Below, one piece after another: positions 1 through 6,567 of a stretch of DNA of 7,462 nucleotides (positions are counted from its first letter, which is position 1; every line of letters starts with the position of its first letter). Location of the stretch: assembly GCA_003155275.1 (NCBI GenBank), contig PMCC01000041.1, positions 25,891 through 33,352 of the forward strand, in the 5' to 3' direction. This DNA is from Actinomycetota bacterium (GTDB taxonomy: Bacteria; Actinomycetota; Humimicrobiia; Humimicrobiales; Humimicrobiaceae). The notes beneath the pieces were generated by a model that was not told the DNA's origin, did not search any database, and was given only the letters and a program-made list of their open reading frames with translations. The translations under genes were made by a program, and so were the position numbers.

Positions 1-1131
1 AGCACAGAGAACCCTGCTATGCTGATGGATTTCTTTACAGGAATTAAACAGGCAGCCCAGGTAATTGCAAAAGGCGAAACCAAGTCAACCATCAGGCTTA
101 AATCAGGCATTAGTGTTGACATCAGGGCCATAAAAGATTTCCAGTACCCATATGCGCAGCATCATTTTACAGGCAGCAAGGAACACAATACTGCCATGCG
201 GTCGCTGGCCAAAAAATATGATATGAAAATGAATGAATATGGCCTTTTTAATGGCGACGAACCGGTGGTCTGCAAAAACGAAAGGGAGATTTTTGAAGTC
301 TTCGGAATGGATTATATTGAACCAGAACTAAGGGAAAACACCGGAGAAATCCAGGCAGCTCTTAACAAGACACTGCCCCGGTTACTCAAAGAAGAAGACA
401 TTAGGGGTTTGTTTCATTTTCACACAATTTTATCTGATGGCAATATGAGCCTTGAGTCGGCTGTACAGGAATTAAAAAGGTTGGGTTTTAAATATTGCGG
501 CATTGCTGACCATTCAAAAACTGCGTTTTATGCCGGTGGGATAAAGGATGGTGACATACAGTCCTATCTTGAAGAAATTGACCGGGTAAACAGCTTAAAC
601 CCCTATTTTAAGGTTTTTAAAGGCATAGAATCCGATATCCTTTCTGATGGAAGCCTTGACTACAGTGATGAAATACTATCCGGATTTGATTTTGTAATTA
701 TTGCCATACATTCACAGTTTAATATGGCTGAAAAACAAATGACATCAAGAATAATAAAAGGAATGCAAAACAGGTTTGCCACCATACTTGCCCACCCCAC
801 CGGAAGGCTTCTGCTTAGCCGCGACCCTTACACTGTAAATATAACAGAGATAATAGATGCAGCCTCTGAATATAATGTGGACCTTGAAATAAATTCAAGC
901 CCATTCAGGCTTGACCTTGACTGGCGGTACTGCAGGTACGCAAGAGACAAAGGGGTTAAAATGTTTATAGACCCTGATGCCCACAGTATCGAGGGTTTTG
1001 AAGAGTTCAAGTTTGGTGTAAATATTGCAAGAAAAGGCTGGCTTGAAAAAAAGGATATTGCCAATACCCTGGAGACTGACAAAATGTCTGATTATCTTAA
1101 GCAAAAACGCATAATAAAAACTCCAAAATGA
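1..1131 (+). CDS. polX: DNA polymerase X family protein, C-terminal part (5' end outside window)
   Basis: The frame is open from base 1. The residues before the first in-window ATG (STENPA at bases 1-18) continue the PolX palm domain, and that ATG has no ribosome binding site, so the gene starts upstream. The window encodes 376 residues; bacterial PolX proteins are about 570. Counting from base 1, the palm part shows the third catalytic aspartate in VDIR (D40) and the nucleotide-binding FTGSKEHN block (56-63). A complete PHP phosphoesterase domain follows: HFH (H139, H141), SDG (D146), ADHS (H171), GIESDI (E210), AIHS (H237), AHPTGRLL (H265), EINSSPFRLDL, and DPDAH (D326, H328). In this family the polymerase fills short gaps and the metal-dependent PHP domain acts as a 3'-5' exonuclease or end-cleaning nuclease in base excision and break repair, in the cytoplasm. 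All visible metal ligands are kept. The nth gene follows after 50 bp on the same strand, which supports a repair role. Confidence 0.95.
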   Translation, partial: STENPAMLMDFFTGIKQAAQVIAKGETKSTIRLKSGISVDIRAIKDFQYPYAQHHFTGSKEHNTAMRSLAKKYDMKMNEYGLFNGDEPVVCKNEREIFEVFGMDYIEPELRENTGEIQAALNKTLPRLLKEEDIRGLFHFHTILSDGNMSLESAVQELKRLGFKYCGIADHSKTAFYAGGIKDGDIQSYLEEIDRVNSLNPYFKVFKGIESDILSDGSLDYSDEILSGFDFVIIAIHSQFNMAEKQMTSRIIKGMQNRFATILAHPTGRLLLSRDPYTVNITEIIDAASEYNVDLEINSSPFRLDLDWRYCRYARDKGVKMFIDPDAHSIEGFEEFKFGVNIARKGWLEKKDIANTLETDKMSDYLKQKRIIKTPK

Positions 1132-1181
1132 CTTTATTAAATTTTTAAAACTTGTAAAAACTATTAAAAGGAAATCAGGAA

Positions 1182-1877
1182 ATGAAAAAAACGAATATTA
1201 GCGTATATGAGCCTGCGGTTAAAAATATAGATAAAATCCTGGAAATCCTTGCCGAGGAATATCCTGAAGCTATTCATACTACTTTGAGGCACATGGATGC
1301 TTTCCAGTTATTGATAGCCACAATTCTTTCGGCCCAAAGTACTGACAAACTGGTAAATAAGATAACGCCCAATCTGTTTAAAAAATATAAGGGGCCTGCA
1401 GATTTTGCTTATTCAAATATATTTGAACTGGAAAATGACATACACTCAACCGGATTTTTCCACAATAAGGCAAAAAATATTATTGCCTGTTCAAAGGACA
1501 TTGTAGAGCGCTTTAATTCAAAAGTGCCCGATAATATGGAGGAGCTGATTTCGCTTCCCGGCGTAGGCAGAAAGACTGCAAATGTGGTTCTTTCAAATAT
1601 TTATAATGTCCAGGCAATTATTGTAGATACACATGTACAGAGAATCACCCAAAGGCTCGGGCTGACAGTGAATACTGATGCGGCAAAAATTGAATTTGAT
1701 GTCATGAAAATAGTTCCCGAAGACAGGTGGACTATTTTTTCAGATCATTTAATTGCGTTTGGAAGGACAATATGTGATGCAAAAAAGCCTAAATGTCCGG
1801 TCTGCAGGCTTCTGTCCTACTGCCGGTTCGGCCAGGAAACAGGCGGGGCCATAAAGATATCCAAATTAAAAGAATAA
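1182..1877 (+). CDS. nth: Endonuclease III (DNA glycosylase/AP lyase)
   Basis: 231 residues, against about 211 in E. coli Nth, with short extra N- and C-terminal tails. The enzyme removes oxidised pyrimidines from DNA and nicks the abasic site. Visible motifs are LLIATILSAQSTD (43-55), the helix-hairpin-helix LPGVGRKTANVV (125-136) with catalytic lysine K131, and VDTHVQR (148-154) with catalytic aspartate D149. The [4Fe-4S] cluster ligands C198-x6-C205-x2-C208-x5-C214 match the family spacing exactly. The ATG start is preceded by a purine-rich stretch (AAAAGGAAATCAGGA, 1167-1181) that can serve as ribosome binding site. The gene lies 50 bp after polX with no terminator seen between them, so co-transcription is likely. 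It ends 21 bp before the stop codon of the convergent methyltransferase gene. Confidence 0.97.
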   Translation: MKKTNISVYEPAVKNIDKILEILAEEYPEAIHTTLRHMDAFQLLIATILSAQSTDKLVNKITPNLFKKYKGPADFAYSNIFELENDIHSTGFFHNKAKNIIACSKDIVERFNSKVPDNMEELISLPGVGRKTANVVLSNIYNVQAIIVDTHVQRITQRLGLTVNTDAAKIEFDVMKIVPEDRWTIFSDHLIAFGRTICDAKKPKCPVCRLLSYCRFGQETGGAIKISKLKE

Positions 1878-1898
1878 ACCGGTGGGGTGAGGCTTCCA

Positions 1899-2660
1899 CT
1901 AATTATAAAGAAGCGCGTACAGACTGATGTGCCTGTTTTTATCAAACTCTACAGTGCCGCCTGTGCCAAGCAATTCCACTTTTTTAAATCCTGAGTTGTA
2001 AGCCATCCTTAAAAACAGGTTTTGCCTTAATGTGCATAACAAAGTTGAGCGACTGTGAAAACTTAAAATAACATCTTCAGAATCAATTTCAATTATCATA
2101 AAGTCAACCCTAGTTTTCACTTTTTCAGATTCAAAGTGCTTCAGGAATATGTATTTTTTTTCGTCTTTTTTAAAAATCCTTGGGGCATAAAAGCGGTTTT
2201 GCTCCATTATTTTTGGTTCAAAATTTAAAAATTGGAATATTGCCAGCCCGCCTTTTACAAGTTTTTTCCTTGTCTGCTTTAAAGCCATTTTTACGTTTTT
2301 CCTATTTTCCAGTATCGGCAGGGTATTTCCAAGGCAAGTGATCATGTCATAACTTTCAAATACCAGTCTGTCGAGATCCTCAAATCCCCCATTTAGAACC
2401 CTGATATTTTCTGACTTTATTATATTGATTTTCGCATACCGTAGCATCTCTTCTGAAGGCTCCATAAAAGTGACATTTTCAGCAATTTCAGAAAACATCT
2501 GGGCATGGCGCCCTATGCCTCCGCCTATCTCAAGAATATTTTTTACTTTCCTTTCCTTTATGATCTTTTCAAAAAAGTCTTTTTCTTTTGAAAGGCGCTG
2601 AGGCCAATTCATCTGGAGATCATAAAGTTCCGGAGTATATTCAAAATTTTTTTCTTTCAT
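1899..2660 (-). CDS. Class I SAM-dependent methyltransferase, substrate unknown
   Basis: 253 residues. The SAM-binding motif I is NILEIGGGIGRH (41-52), followed by an acidic motif II at FMEPSEEML (65-73; E67 would contact the ribose). IRVLNGGFEDL (86-96) then gives the usual adenine-contact region, and YDMITCLGNTLPIL (104-117) is motif IV. The N-terminal segment YDLQMNWPQRLSKEKDFF (13-30) is a lid of the kind seen in small-molecule methyltransferases related to glycine/sarcosine N-methyltransferases. The C-terminal beta strands (GFKKVELLG, HISLYALLYN) complete the fold. The substrate cannot be read from the sequence, and neighbouring genes give no pathway. ATG start with AGGAG at 2668-2672, 7 nt upstream. 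Cytoplasmic; no membrane segment. The gene is intact and ends with TAG, convergent with nth. Confidence 0.9.
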   Translation of the reverse strand: MKEKNFEYTPELYDLQMNWPQRLSKEKDFFEKIIKERKVKNILEIGGGIGRHAQMFSEIAENVTFMEPSEEMLRYAKINIIKSENIRVLNGGFEDLDRLVFESYDMITCLGNTLPILENRKNVKMALKQTRKKLVKGGLAIFQFLNFEPKIMEQNRFYAPRIFKKDEKKYIFLKHFESEKVKTRVDFMIIEIDSEDVILSFHSRSTLLCTLRQNLFLRMAYNSGFKKVELLGTGGTVEFDKNRHISLYALLYN

Positions 2661-2698
2661 GTAAAAGCTCCTGATACATAGCTTAAAGTTGGCGGTAT

Positions 2699-2727
2699 TT
2701 AATATTGCGCCCTTTACCGGCCGGCAA
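2699..2727 (-). promoter_or_regulatory. Putative sigma-70 type promoter of the methyltransferase gene
   Basis: On the minus strand a -35-like TTGCCG (2722-2727) lies exactly 17 bp from a -10-like TATTAA (2699-2704), each matching consensus at four of six positions. Transcription would start about 30 nt before the AGGAG ribosome binding site. This lies in the 117-bp gap between the thioesterase stop and the methyltransferase start. The match is moderate and found by eye in AT-rich DNA. Confidence 0.4.
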
Positions 2728-2777
2728 TTTTACAGTAGTCCGGCTATAATTTTTTTAAATACTGCAAATATTCCAGA

Positions 2778-3206
2778 CTACTGGATCAGAAATGGCAATT
2801 TTTCATTTTTCAGGTAAGCGACAGACTGCGCGGTGGCTACTATTTCACCAGACCGGTTATAAGCCTTAATAAAAAAACTTGCGACCTTTTTACTCCTTGT
2901 TATTTCCTGCGCTTCGGCTGTCAAAACATCACCTGTATTTGCAGGTTTAATATAATTTATACTGGCATTTAATGCCACAGCCACTGTCCCGTATGAATTT
3001 GCCGCCGACCCGAAAGCAACATCCATAAGTGAAAATATTGCACCTCCATGGGCTATCCCGAAAATATTGCCGTAATCTGCGCTCACCTCCATGGTCACCC
3101 TGGAATGCCCGGGTTCAAGTAAAAGCACTTTAATCCCCAATAATTTTGCATATGGCTCATTTTCAATATTCTCTTTTACACTGTTTATAAGCTCTATGCC
3201 CTGCAT
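2778..3206 (-). CDS. PaaI-family hotdog-fold thioesterase
   Basis: 142 residues, the usual size for this family. The hotdog helix carries the signature IAHGGAIFSLMDVAFGSAANS (51-71) with H53-G54-G55 and the probable catalytic acid D62. It is followed by ALNASINYIKPANTGDVLTAEAQEI (78-102), the central strands that form the thioester pocket. GIKVLLLEPGHSRVTMEVS (24-42) is the first strand pair. Members hydrolyse acyl- or aryl-CoA thioesters such as phenylacetyl-CoA or hydroxyphenylacetyl-CoA, working as cytoplasmic tetramers. No phenylacetate or other CoA pathway genes are nearby, so the substrate is unknown and a housekeeping role that frees trapped CoA is as likely. ATG start with AAGGA (3214-3218) 7 nt upstream. 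It is 175 bp downstream of the oxidoreductase stop, with no clear promoter seen by eye in that AT-rich gap. Confidence 0.92.
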   Translation of the reverse strand: MQGIELINSVKENIENEPYAKLLGIKVLLLEPGHSRVTMEVSADYGNIFGIAHGGAIFSLMDVAFGSAANSYGTVAVALNASINYIKPANTGDVLTAEAQEITRSKKVASFFIKAYNRSGEIVATAQSVAYLKNEKLPFLIQ

Positions 3207-3381
3207 TTTTCCATCCTTGTATATTATTTTTTACTCGACATCTAGAAAGTTACCCGTAGCAATCACAACATTTATTAACCTATCATATCTTTGGCTAATT
3301 GGATTGACCTTTTGAATCAACTATATTTTTTAATAATTTATTACCCGTTTCTGGTTAAATTTTTGTATTGTTTTTATTAAA

Positions 3382-4770
3382 TTAAACTTCAGTTTGGGCG
3401 TTCTGGATTGTATCATCCTGGAGTTTTCTTAATTGTGCGAGCAAAGTCACTGAGTCATATTCAACATCATCTATTGAGATTGGTTCATCTGCTGCTTTGT
3501 CGTATTTCAAAACGCAGCTATCTGAAAGCCCGATAGGCAGAAGATTTTCCCGGGCTGCTGCCTCGTACCTGTCAATAAGTCCATACACACTGAACCCTCC
3601 AATGCCGTCTATCATATCACCTTTTTTTAAACTTTTTTTGGCAACCGTTATTACTTCTGAAACAAGTCTGCCTCTAGGTACGATCCAGGGTTTTCTTTCA
3701 AAATAAGCCCTGGCAATCGAAAGAGGAGTTTCTACACCGGGAATATGATAAGGCCTGTAGAGAAGGTAATTTGGTCCTTCACCCATTAGAAGATAATTTA
3801 ACAGCTCTTTTGTTAGCTTGTTTTGCGTGGAAAACACAAGAAAAACTCCCGGCGCCAAATCGCCGATTACAAAGTCAACGACTCCTTCTTTCTCAAGAAT
3901 CCCCCCTCCACTTTTTAGACAAAATACTGACAGCAGTTCAGCTATTTTTGCCCTGGGACTGTGCATTCCCCTGCAGTCAGGGACAAGGCCGGTTGCATTT
4001 GAAAGGCAGGCCATTTCAATCATTGATTTTGTCCCGTCGACAAAAGAAGTCATCATCTTGCCGCTGGAACCTTTTTTTGCAGCATATTCTTTGAGAGATG
4101 CCGGGTTTGCATGTTTATCAAGAGGATTATTCTTGCCTTTTCCTGCACAGATAATATTAAATCCAAGGCCGTCTGCAAAATCAAAAAGCTCCATTAGCAC
4201 TGCAGGTTCATCGCCTGCAGCAAGTGTATAAACAAGCTTTCTTTCGTCTGCAATTTTTTTAAGTATAGGCCCTACTGTTATATCCGTTTCGACATTTAAG
4301 GTCGCAACATCCTTATTGCCCAAAAGCGCCGTAAGCGCAACACCGGCCCCAATATCAGTATATCCGGTTGCATCAACGACTACATCAATTTCAGGAATTT
4401 CTGCAAGCATGGTAAAATCATTTGTAAATACAATTTTGTCTGCCGAAATAGCATCGCTTGTCTTTTTAAAAGAAAAATCTTGTATTTTATTACCGGCAAG
4501 AATATCTTTGAGGTTTGTGTTTAAGACACTTCCGGCATAGCTGTTTTCAGCTTCAAAGATATCGGCCCTGTTTAAACCAAGGCTGCTGCATATTTGATCG
4601 ACTTTTGCCATACTTTTGTCTGCAACTGCGCAGACTCTAAATCCCTTAATACTATTTAAATGGGAGATTATTGACAGACCCATCTGCCCTACTCCTACAA
4701 CCCCTACATTAATGCTTTTCCCCTGTTTTACCAGTCCGTTCAACTTTTCTTTAAAACCCAACAAATGCAT
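3382..4770 (-). CDS. NAD(P)-dependent oxidoreductase with C-terminal SAF domain (homoserine dehydrogenase-like/DRL-like)
   Basis: 462 residues from the ATG, two or three fewer if translation begins at the better placed TTG codons. The N-terminal Rossmann fold has NVGVVGVGQMG (21-31; G26, G28, G31) and VVVDATGYTDIG (130-141). The middle holds the family blocks LNVETDITVG (158-167), AAGDEPAVLMELFDFADGLGF (184-204) and CAGKGKNNPLDKHANP (208-223). The C-terminal part KKSLKKGDMIDGIGGFSVYGLIDR (378-401) to PISIDDVEYD (430-439) is a SAF domain. This is the group annotated as predicted homoserine dehydrogenase with SAF domain. From memory it includes Brucella DRL, an alternative deoxyxylulose 5-phosphate reductoisomerase of isoprenoid synthesis; other members probably act on other sugar or amino acid derivatives. 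The generic fold call is firm, the substrate is not. No isoprenoid or threonine gene is nearby. Cytoplasmic, intact. Confidence 0.88.
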   Translation of the reverse strand: MHLLGFKEKLNGLVKQGKSINVGVVGVGQMGLSIISHLNSIKGFRVCAVADKSMAKVDQICSSLGLNRADIFEAENSYAGSVLNTNLKDILAGNKIQDFSFKKTSDAISADKIVFTNDFTMLAEIPEIDVVVDATGYTDIGAGVALTALLGNKDVATLNVETDITVGPILKKIADERKLVYTLAAGDEPAVLMELFDFADGLGFNIICAGKGKNNPLDKHANPASLKEYAAKKGSSGKMMTSFVDGTKSMIEMACLSNATGLVPDCRGMHSPRAKIAELLSVFCLKSGGGILEKEGVVDFVIGDLAPGVFLVFSTQNKLTKELLNYLLMGEGPNYLLYRPYHIPGVETPLSIARAYFERKPWIVPRGRLVSEVITVAKKSLKKGDMIDGIGGFSVYGLIDRYEAAARENLLPIGLSDSCVLKYDKAADEPISIDDVEYDSVTLLAQLRKLQDDTIQNAQTEV

Positions 4771-4775
4771 CTCCC
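4771..4775 (-). promoter_or_regulatory. Ribosome binding site that argues for a TTG start of the SAF-domain oxidoreductase
   Basis: On the minus strand GGGAG directly abuts the ATG at 4768-4770, leaving no spacer. Two in-frame TTG codons follow, at 4762-4764 and 4759-4761, with spacers of 6 and 9 nt. Normal spacing therefore favours TTG at codon 3 or 4 as the real start. The protein would lose only two or three residues, well before the Rossmann fold. Confidence 0.5.
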
Positions 4776-4848
4776 TTAAGCAAAATTGAAAAATATATCT
4801 TTACTTTATCAGTTTTAAAATAAATTACACCTTTAGAGCAATATAAAA

Positions 4849-4912
4849 TTGTCCCCGGTTTAAGGATATCAGACTTATTATAAAGCCAAATCCTCTTTAA
4901 CGCCGGGGACAA
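4849..4912. repeat. 64-bp imperfect inverted repeat with perfect 10-bp ends
   Basis: TTGTCCCCGG (4849-4858) is the exact reverse complement of CCGGGGACAA (4903-4912). Inside, TTAA (4860-4863) can pair with TTAA (4897-4900) and GGAT (4864-4867) with ATCC (4890-4893), leaving small bulges and a 22-nt loop. The stem is therefore about 18 bp, much more GC-rich at its base than the surrounding DNA. It lies between the LCP gene stop and the oxidoreductase start, both on the minus strand. In that direction the stem is followed by TTTTAT, so it could end LCP transcription, although the loop is longer than in most intrinsic terminators. The GTCCCC/GGGGAC ends also recall dispersed REP- or MITE-like elements. 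No flanking target duplication is evident. Confidence 0.7.
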
Positions 4913-4948
4913 CTAATTCTAACCAATCAGCAAACAATAAACCCAGCC

Positions 4949-6250
4949 TTATTGAGCTGCTATATTTGCAAAGAAAGCATTCTTTTCTGCTGCATTATAA
5001 CCAACTGCAGACGCTTTCCCGTAGTTCTGCGGCCACTCGTTAAATTTTTGTATTGAAATATCGCCGTCTCCCATTGCAAGCAGTGTAGGCAAAATCCTTG
5101 CTGCCATATCAAGTGAAATGTTTGACCAAACAAATCCGCTTAACATGTTAAGCACATCCGGCAGGTTTGAAGAGTTTACCATGTCTCTTTTCTGCAGTAA
5201 TAGTCCTTTAATCAACATTGCTGCCTGGGTCTCCCTTGCAAAAGCTCCTCCTCCATACAGCGATCTTCCATGCCTTGCCCTGCAAAGCGCCAGAGCCTGT
5301 TCCCCATTGATTGTCCATGTTCCGGCAGCCATATGACAATTTGAAAAATCATCTGAAATATTTTCTTCAACAGTGACTGTAACTCCACCAAGTTTATCAA
5401 TAAGAGGAACAAAACCATCAAAGTCCGTAATCACATAAAAGTCTATGGGTATTCCGGTAAACTGTTCAAAAGTCCTTTCTGCAAGGTCGTTGCCTCCCAT
5501 AGCATGAGCGCCATTGATTTTGGAGGTACCATGGCCAGGGATTGCTGTCCAGGTATCCCTTGCTATCGGTGTGATTGTGGCTTTATTGGTATCAAGATTT
5601 ATATGTACAAACAGGTTTTGGTCAGTCCTGCCGTTTACCCTGCCGCCCGGTCTGCCCATTCCGCTGTCATCGCCCCAGATAATAAAATTGACCTTATTTC
5701 CGGAAGAAAAGCCTGCAGCGGTACCGGATATCAGACCTGAGCCCGTTGAAGTAGAGGTTGTTCCTGAAGTTGTTTTGGCTCCTGCATAAGGAGTTATCCC
5801 GAATGAACTGCAAAGTTGTGAAAATTCCTGGGACTGTGAAAAACCGTCGACTACAGTCTGTCGGCTTGTGCCATTATTCAGTTTTTTAAGCCACACATCA
5901 TATCCTGCCGCATCAGGTTCCCTGTCAAAAAATGCCCTGTATGCTATTGTAAGAAATGATGCATTGTCAAGATTCTTATCAGTAAACTCTTTGCTGAACA
6001 TAAAACCTTTGGCAACATCAGCCCCGGTTTTTACACCGCCCAGTAAGTCTTCAACCCACTTGTTAAGCCCCGCCTCATCAGGTTGCCTGTCCAGGCATAC
6101 CTGGTAAAACCTTGACACAAAAGCCTGTACCTGATCGCTGCTTCCTGCACTGATGTATGCGGGAGAAAGAACTGCAACAAGCAATACGATGCTGGTGAAA
6201 ATCACCAGGTATTTCCACTTTCCTGCCAACTTACCGAATTTCTGCTTCAA
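4949..6250 (-). CDS. LytR-CpsA-Psr (LCP) family protein with two N-terminal DUF4214 repeats
   Basis: 433 residues from a TTG start with an excellent ribosome binding site. A basic N-terminus and a hydrophobic segment (14-35, ending YISAG) give a membrane anchor or signal peptide, so the rest is outside the cytoplasm. Two DUF4214 repeats follow: FVSRFYQVCLDRQPDEAGLNKWV to SKEF (44-89) and IAYRAFFDREPDAAGYDVWL to SQEF (102-143). A Ser/Thr/Gly-rich linker spans about 155-185. The LCP domain (187 to about 350) keeps the residues that bind the polyprenyl pyrophosphate substrate: GRTD (R208, D210), ARDT (R231, D232), KINGAHAMGG, GIPIDFYVITDFDGF, LGGV, RARH (R324, R326) and R339. LCP enzymes move polyprenyl-linked glycopolymers such as teichoic acids or capsule onto peptidoglycan. 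Many are misnamed transcriptional attenuators. DUF4214 has no settled function but occurs in surface proteins. The acceptor and polymer are unknown; no glycopolymer genes are in the window. Confidence 0.93.
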   Translation of the reverse strand: MKQKFGKLAGKWKYLVIFTSIVLLVAVLSPAYISAGSSDQVQAFVSRFYQVCLDRQPDEAGLNKWVEDLLGGVKTGADVAKGFMFSKEFTDKNLDNASFLTIAYRAFFDREPDAAGYDVWLKKLNNGTSRQTVVDGFSQSQEFSQLCSSFGITPYAGAKTTSGTTSTSTGSGLISGTAAGFSSGNKVNFIIWGDDSGMGRPGGRVNGRTDQNLFVHINLDTNKATITPIARDTWTAIPGHGTSKINGAHAMGGNDLAERTFEQFTGIPIDFYVITDFDGFVPLIDKLGGVTVTVEENISDDFSNCHMAAGTWTINGEQALALCRARHGRSLYGGGAFARETQAAMLIKGLLLQKRDMVNSSNLPDVLNMLSGFVWSNISLDMAARILPTLLAMGDGDISIQKFNEWPQNYGKASAVGYNAAEKNAFFANIAAQ

Positions 6251-6256
6251 CGTAAA

Positions 6257-6265
6257 CCTCCTTTT
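6257..6265 (-). promoter_or_regulatory. Strong Shine-Dalgarno site fixing a TTG start of the LCP gene
   Basis: On the minus strand AAAAGGAGG (6257-6265) precedes TTG (6248-6250) with a 6-nt spacer. This is the best ribosome binding site in the window, and it places the start just before the basic N-terminus and membrane segment. A 6-bp inverted repeat ACTTTT-TC-AAAAGT (6266-6279) directly abuts it on the 5' side. Confidence 0.85.
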
Positions 6266-6380
6266 ACTTTTGAAAAAGTTTTAATTTGAAATATGTTAAA
6301 ACTAAAAAGTGAATTATCAAAAGTATTCATATAAAACGCCCTACCCATTTAAATAAACGTGCACTGCATATTTACATATA

Positions 6381-6396
6381 AGAGCTCTATCGATAG
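6381..6396. repeat. Two overlapping palindromes in the LCP leader
   Basis: AGAGCTCT (6381-6388, 8-bp perfect palindrome) overlaps CTATCGATAG (6387-6396, 10-bp perfect palindrome) by two bases. They lie about 35-50 bp downstream of the predicted transcription start of the LCP gene, a position where a dimeric repressor could act. Function is unproven, and short palindromes are common in AT-rich DNA. Confidence 0.45.
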
Positions 6397-6437
6397 TATT
6401 TTCACAAATAAATTACCTGGCACAGTTTTAAGAAGCC

Positions 6438-6466
6438 ATTATAACAAATAATTTAATTATTGTCTG
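6438..6466 (-). promoter_or_regulatory. Extended -10 promoter of the LCP gene
   Basis: On the minus strand TGTTATAAT (6438-6446) is a perfect -10 hexamer with the TGn extension. CAGACA (6461-6466), matching four of six -35 positions, is spaced 17 bp. A perfect TTGACA (6465-6470) overlaps it but would need a 21-bp spacer, so the extended -10 probably compensates. Transcription would start near 6431 and give an untranslated leader of about 180 nt before the TTG start. Confidence 0.65.
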
Positions 6467-6567
6467 TCAAATAATAAGTTAATTATCCTTATAATTATTA
6501 CCATTTATCCAGCTGACAATGTTAAATTATACATTAATTAATAACCCGAATCCTTAATGAAAAATAA

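Larger units (their letters stand above)
6251..6567. other. 317-bp AT-rich intergenic region, promoter and leader of the LCP gene
   Basis: No coding region is convincing here in any frame. It contains the downstream end of the TIGR02757 gene, an extended -10 promoter reading toward the LCP gene, and a leader of about 180 nt with several small palindromes. No known riboswitch consensus was recognised. No GC-rich terminator hairpin follows the TIGR02757 stop; the best stem there is AT-only (TAATTAT-AAGG-ATAATTA on the minus strand). Confidence 0.6.

Noticed and set aside
19..21. ATG at base 19 as the true start of the polX gene
   Set aside because: No ribosome binding site precedes it, the frame is open to base 1, and the residues before it continue the PolX palm domain.
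1882..1899. Possible bidirectional terminator hairpin GTGGGG-TGAGGC-TTCCAC between nth and the methyltransferase gene
   Set aside because: The six-pair stem needs two G-U pairs on the plus strand, becomes mismatched on the minus strand, and has no T-run directly after it.
3250..3348. Direct repeat TTACCCGT at 3250-3257 and 3341-3348 in the gap between the thioesterase and oxidoreductase genes
   Set aside because: Only 8 bp, 91 bp apart, with no further similarity in the flanks; easily a coincidence.
3771..4231. Overlapping plus-strand open frames of 107 and 137 codons
   Set aside because: They lie wholly inside the SAF-domain oxidoreductase gene on the other strand, lack ribosome binding sites and show no recognisable protein features.
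4776..4848. Promoter for the oxidoreductase gene around a minus-strand TATATT
   Set aside because: No acceptable -35 sequence at 16-18 bp; the only candidate matches three of six positions in AT-rich sequence.
6479..6512. AT-only stem TAATTAT-AAGG-ATAATTA downstream of the TIGR02757 stop as a terminator
   Set aside because: It has no GC pairs and no following T-run, and sits in AT-rich DNA where such stems are expected by chance.
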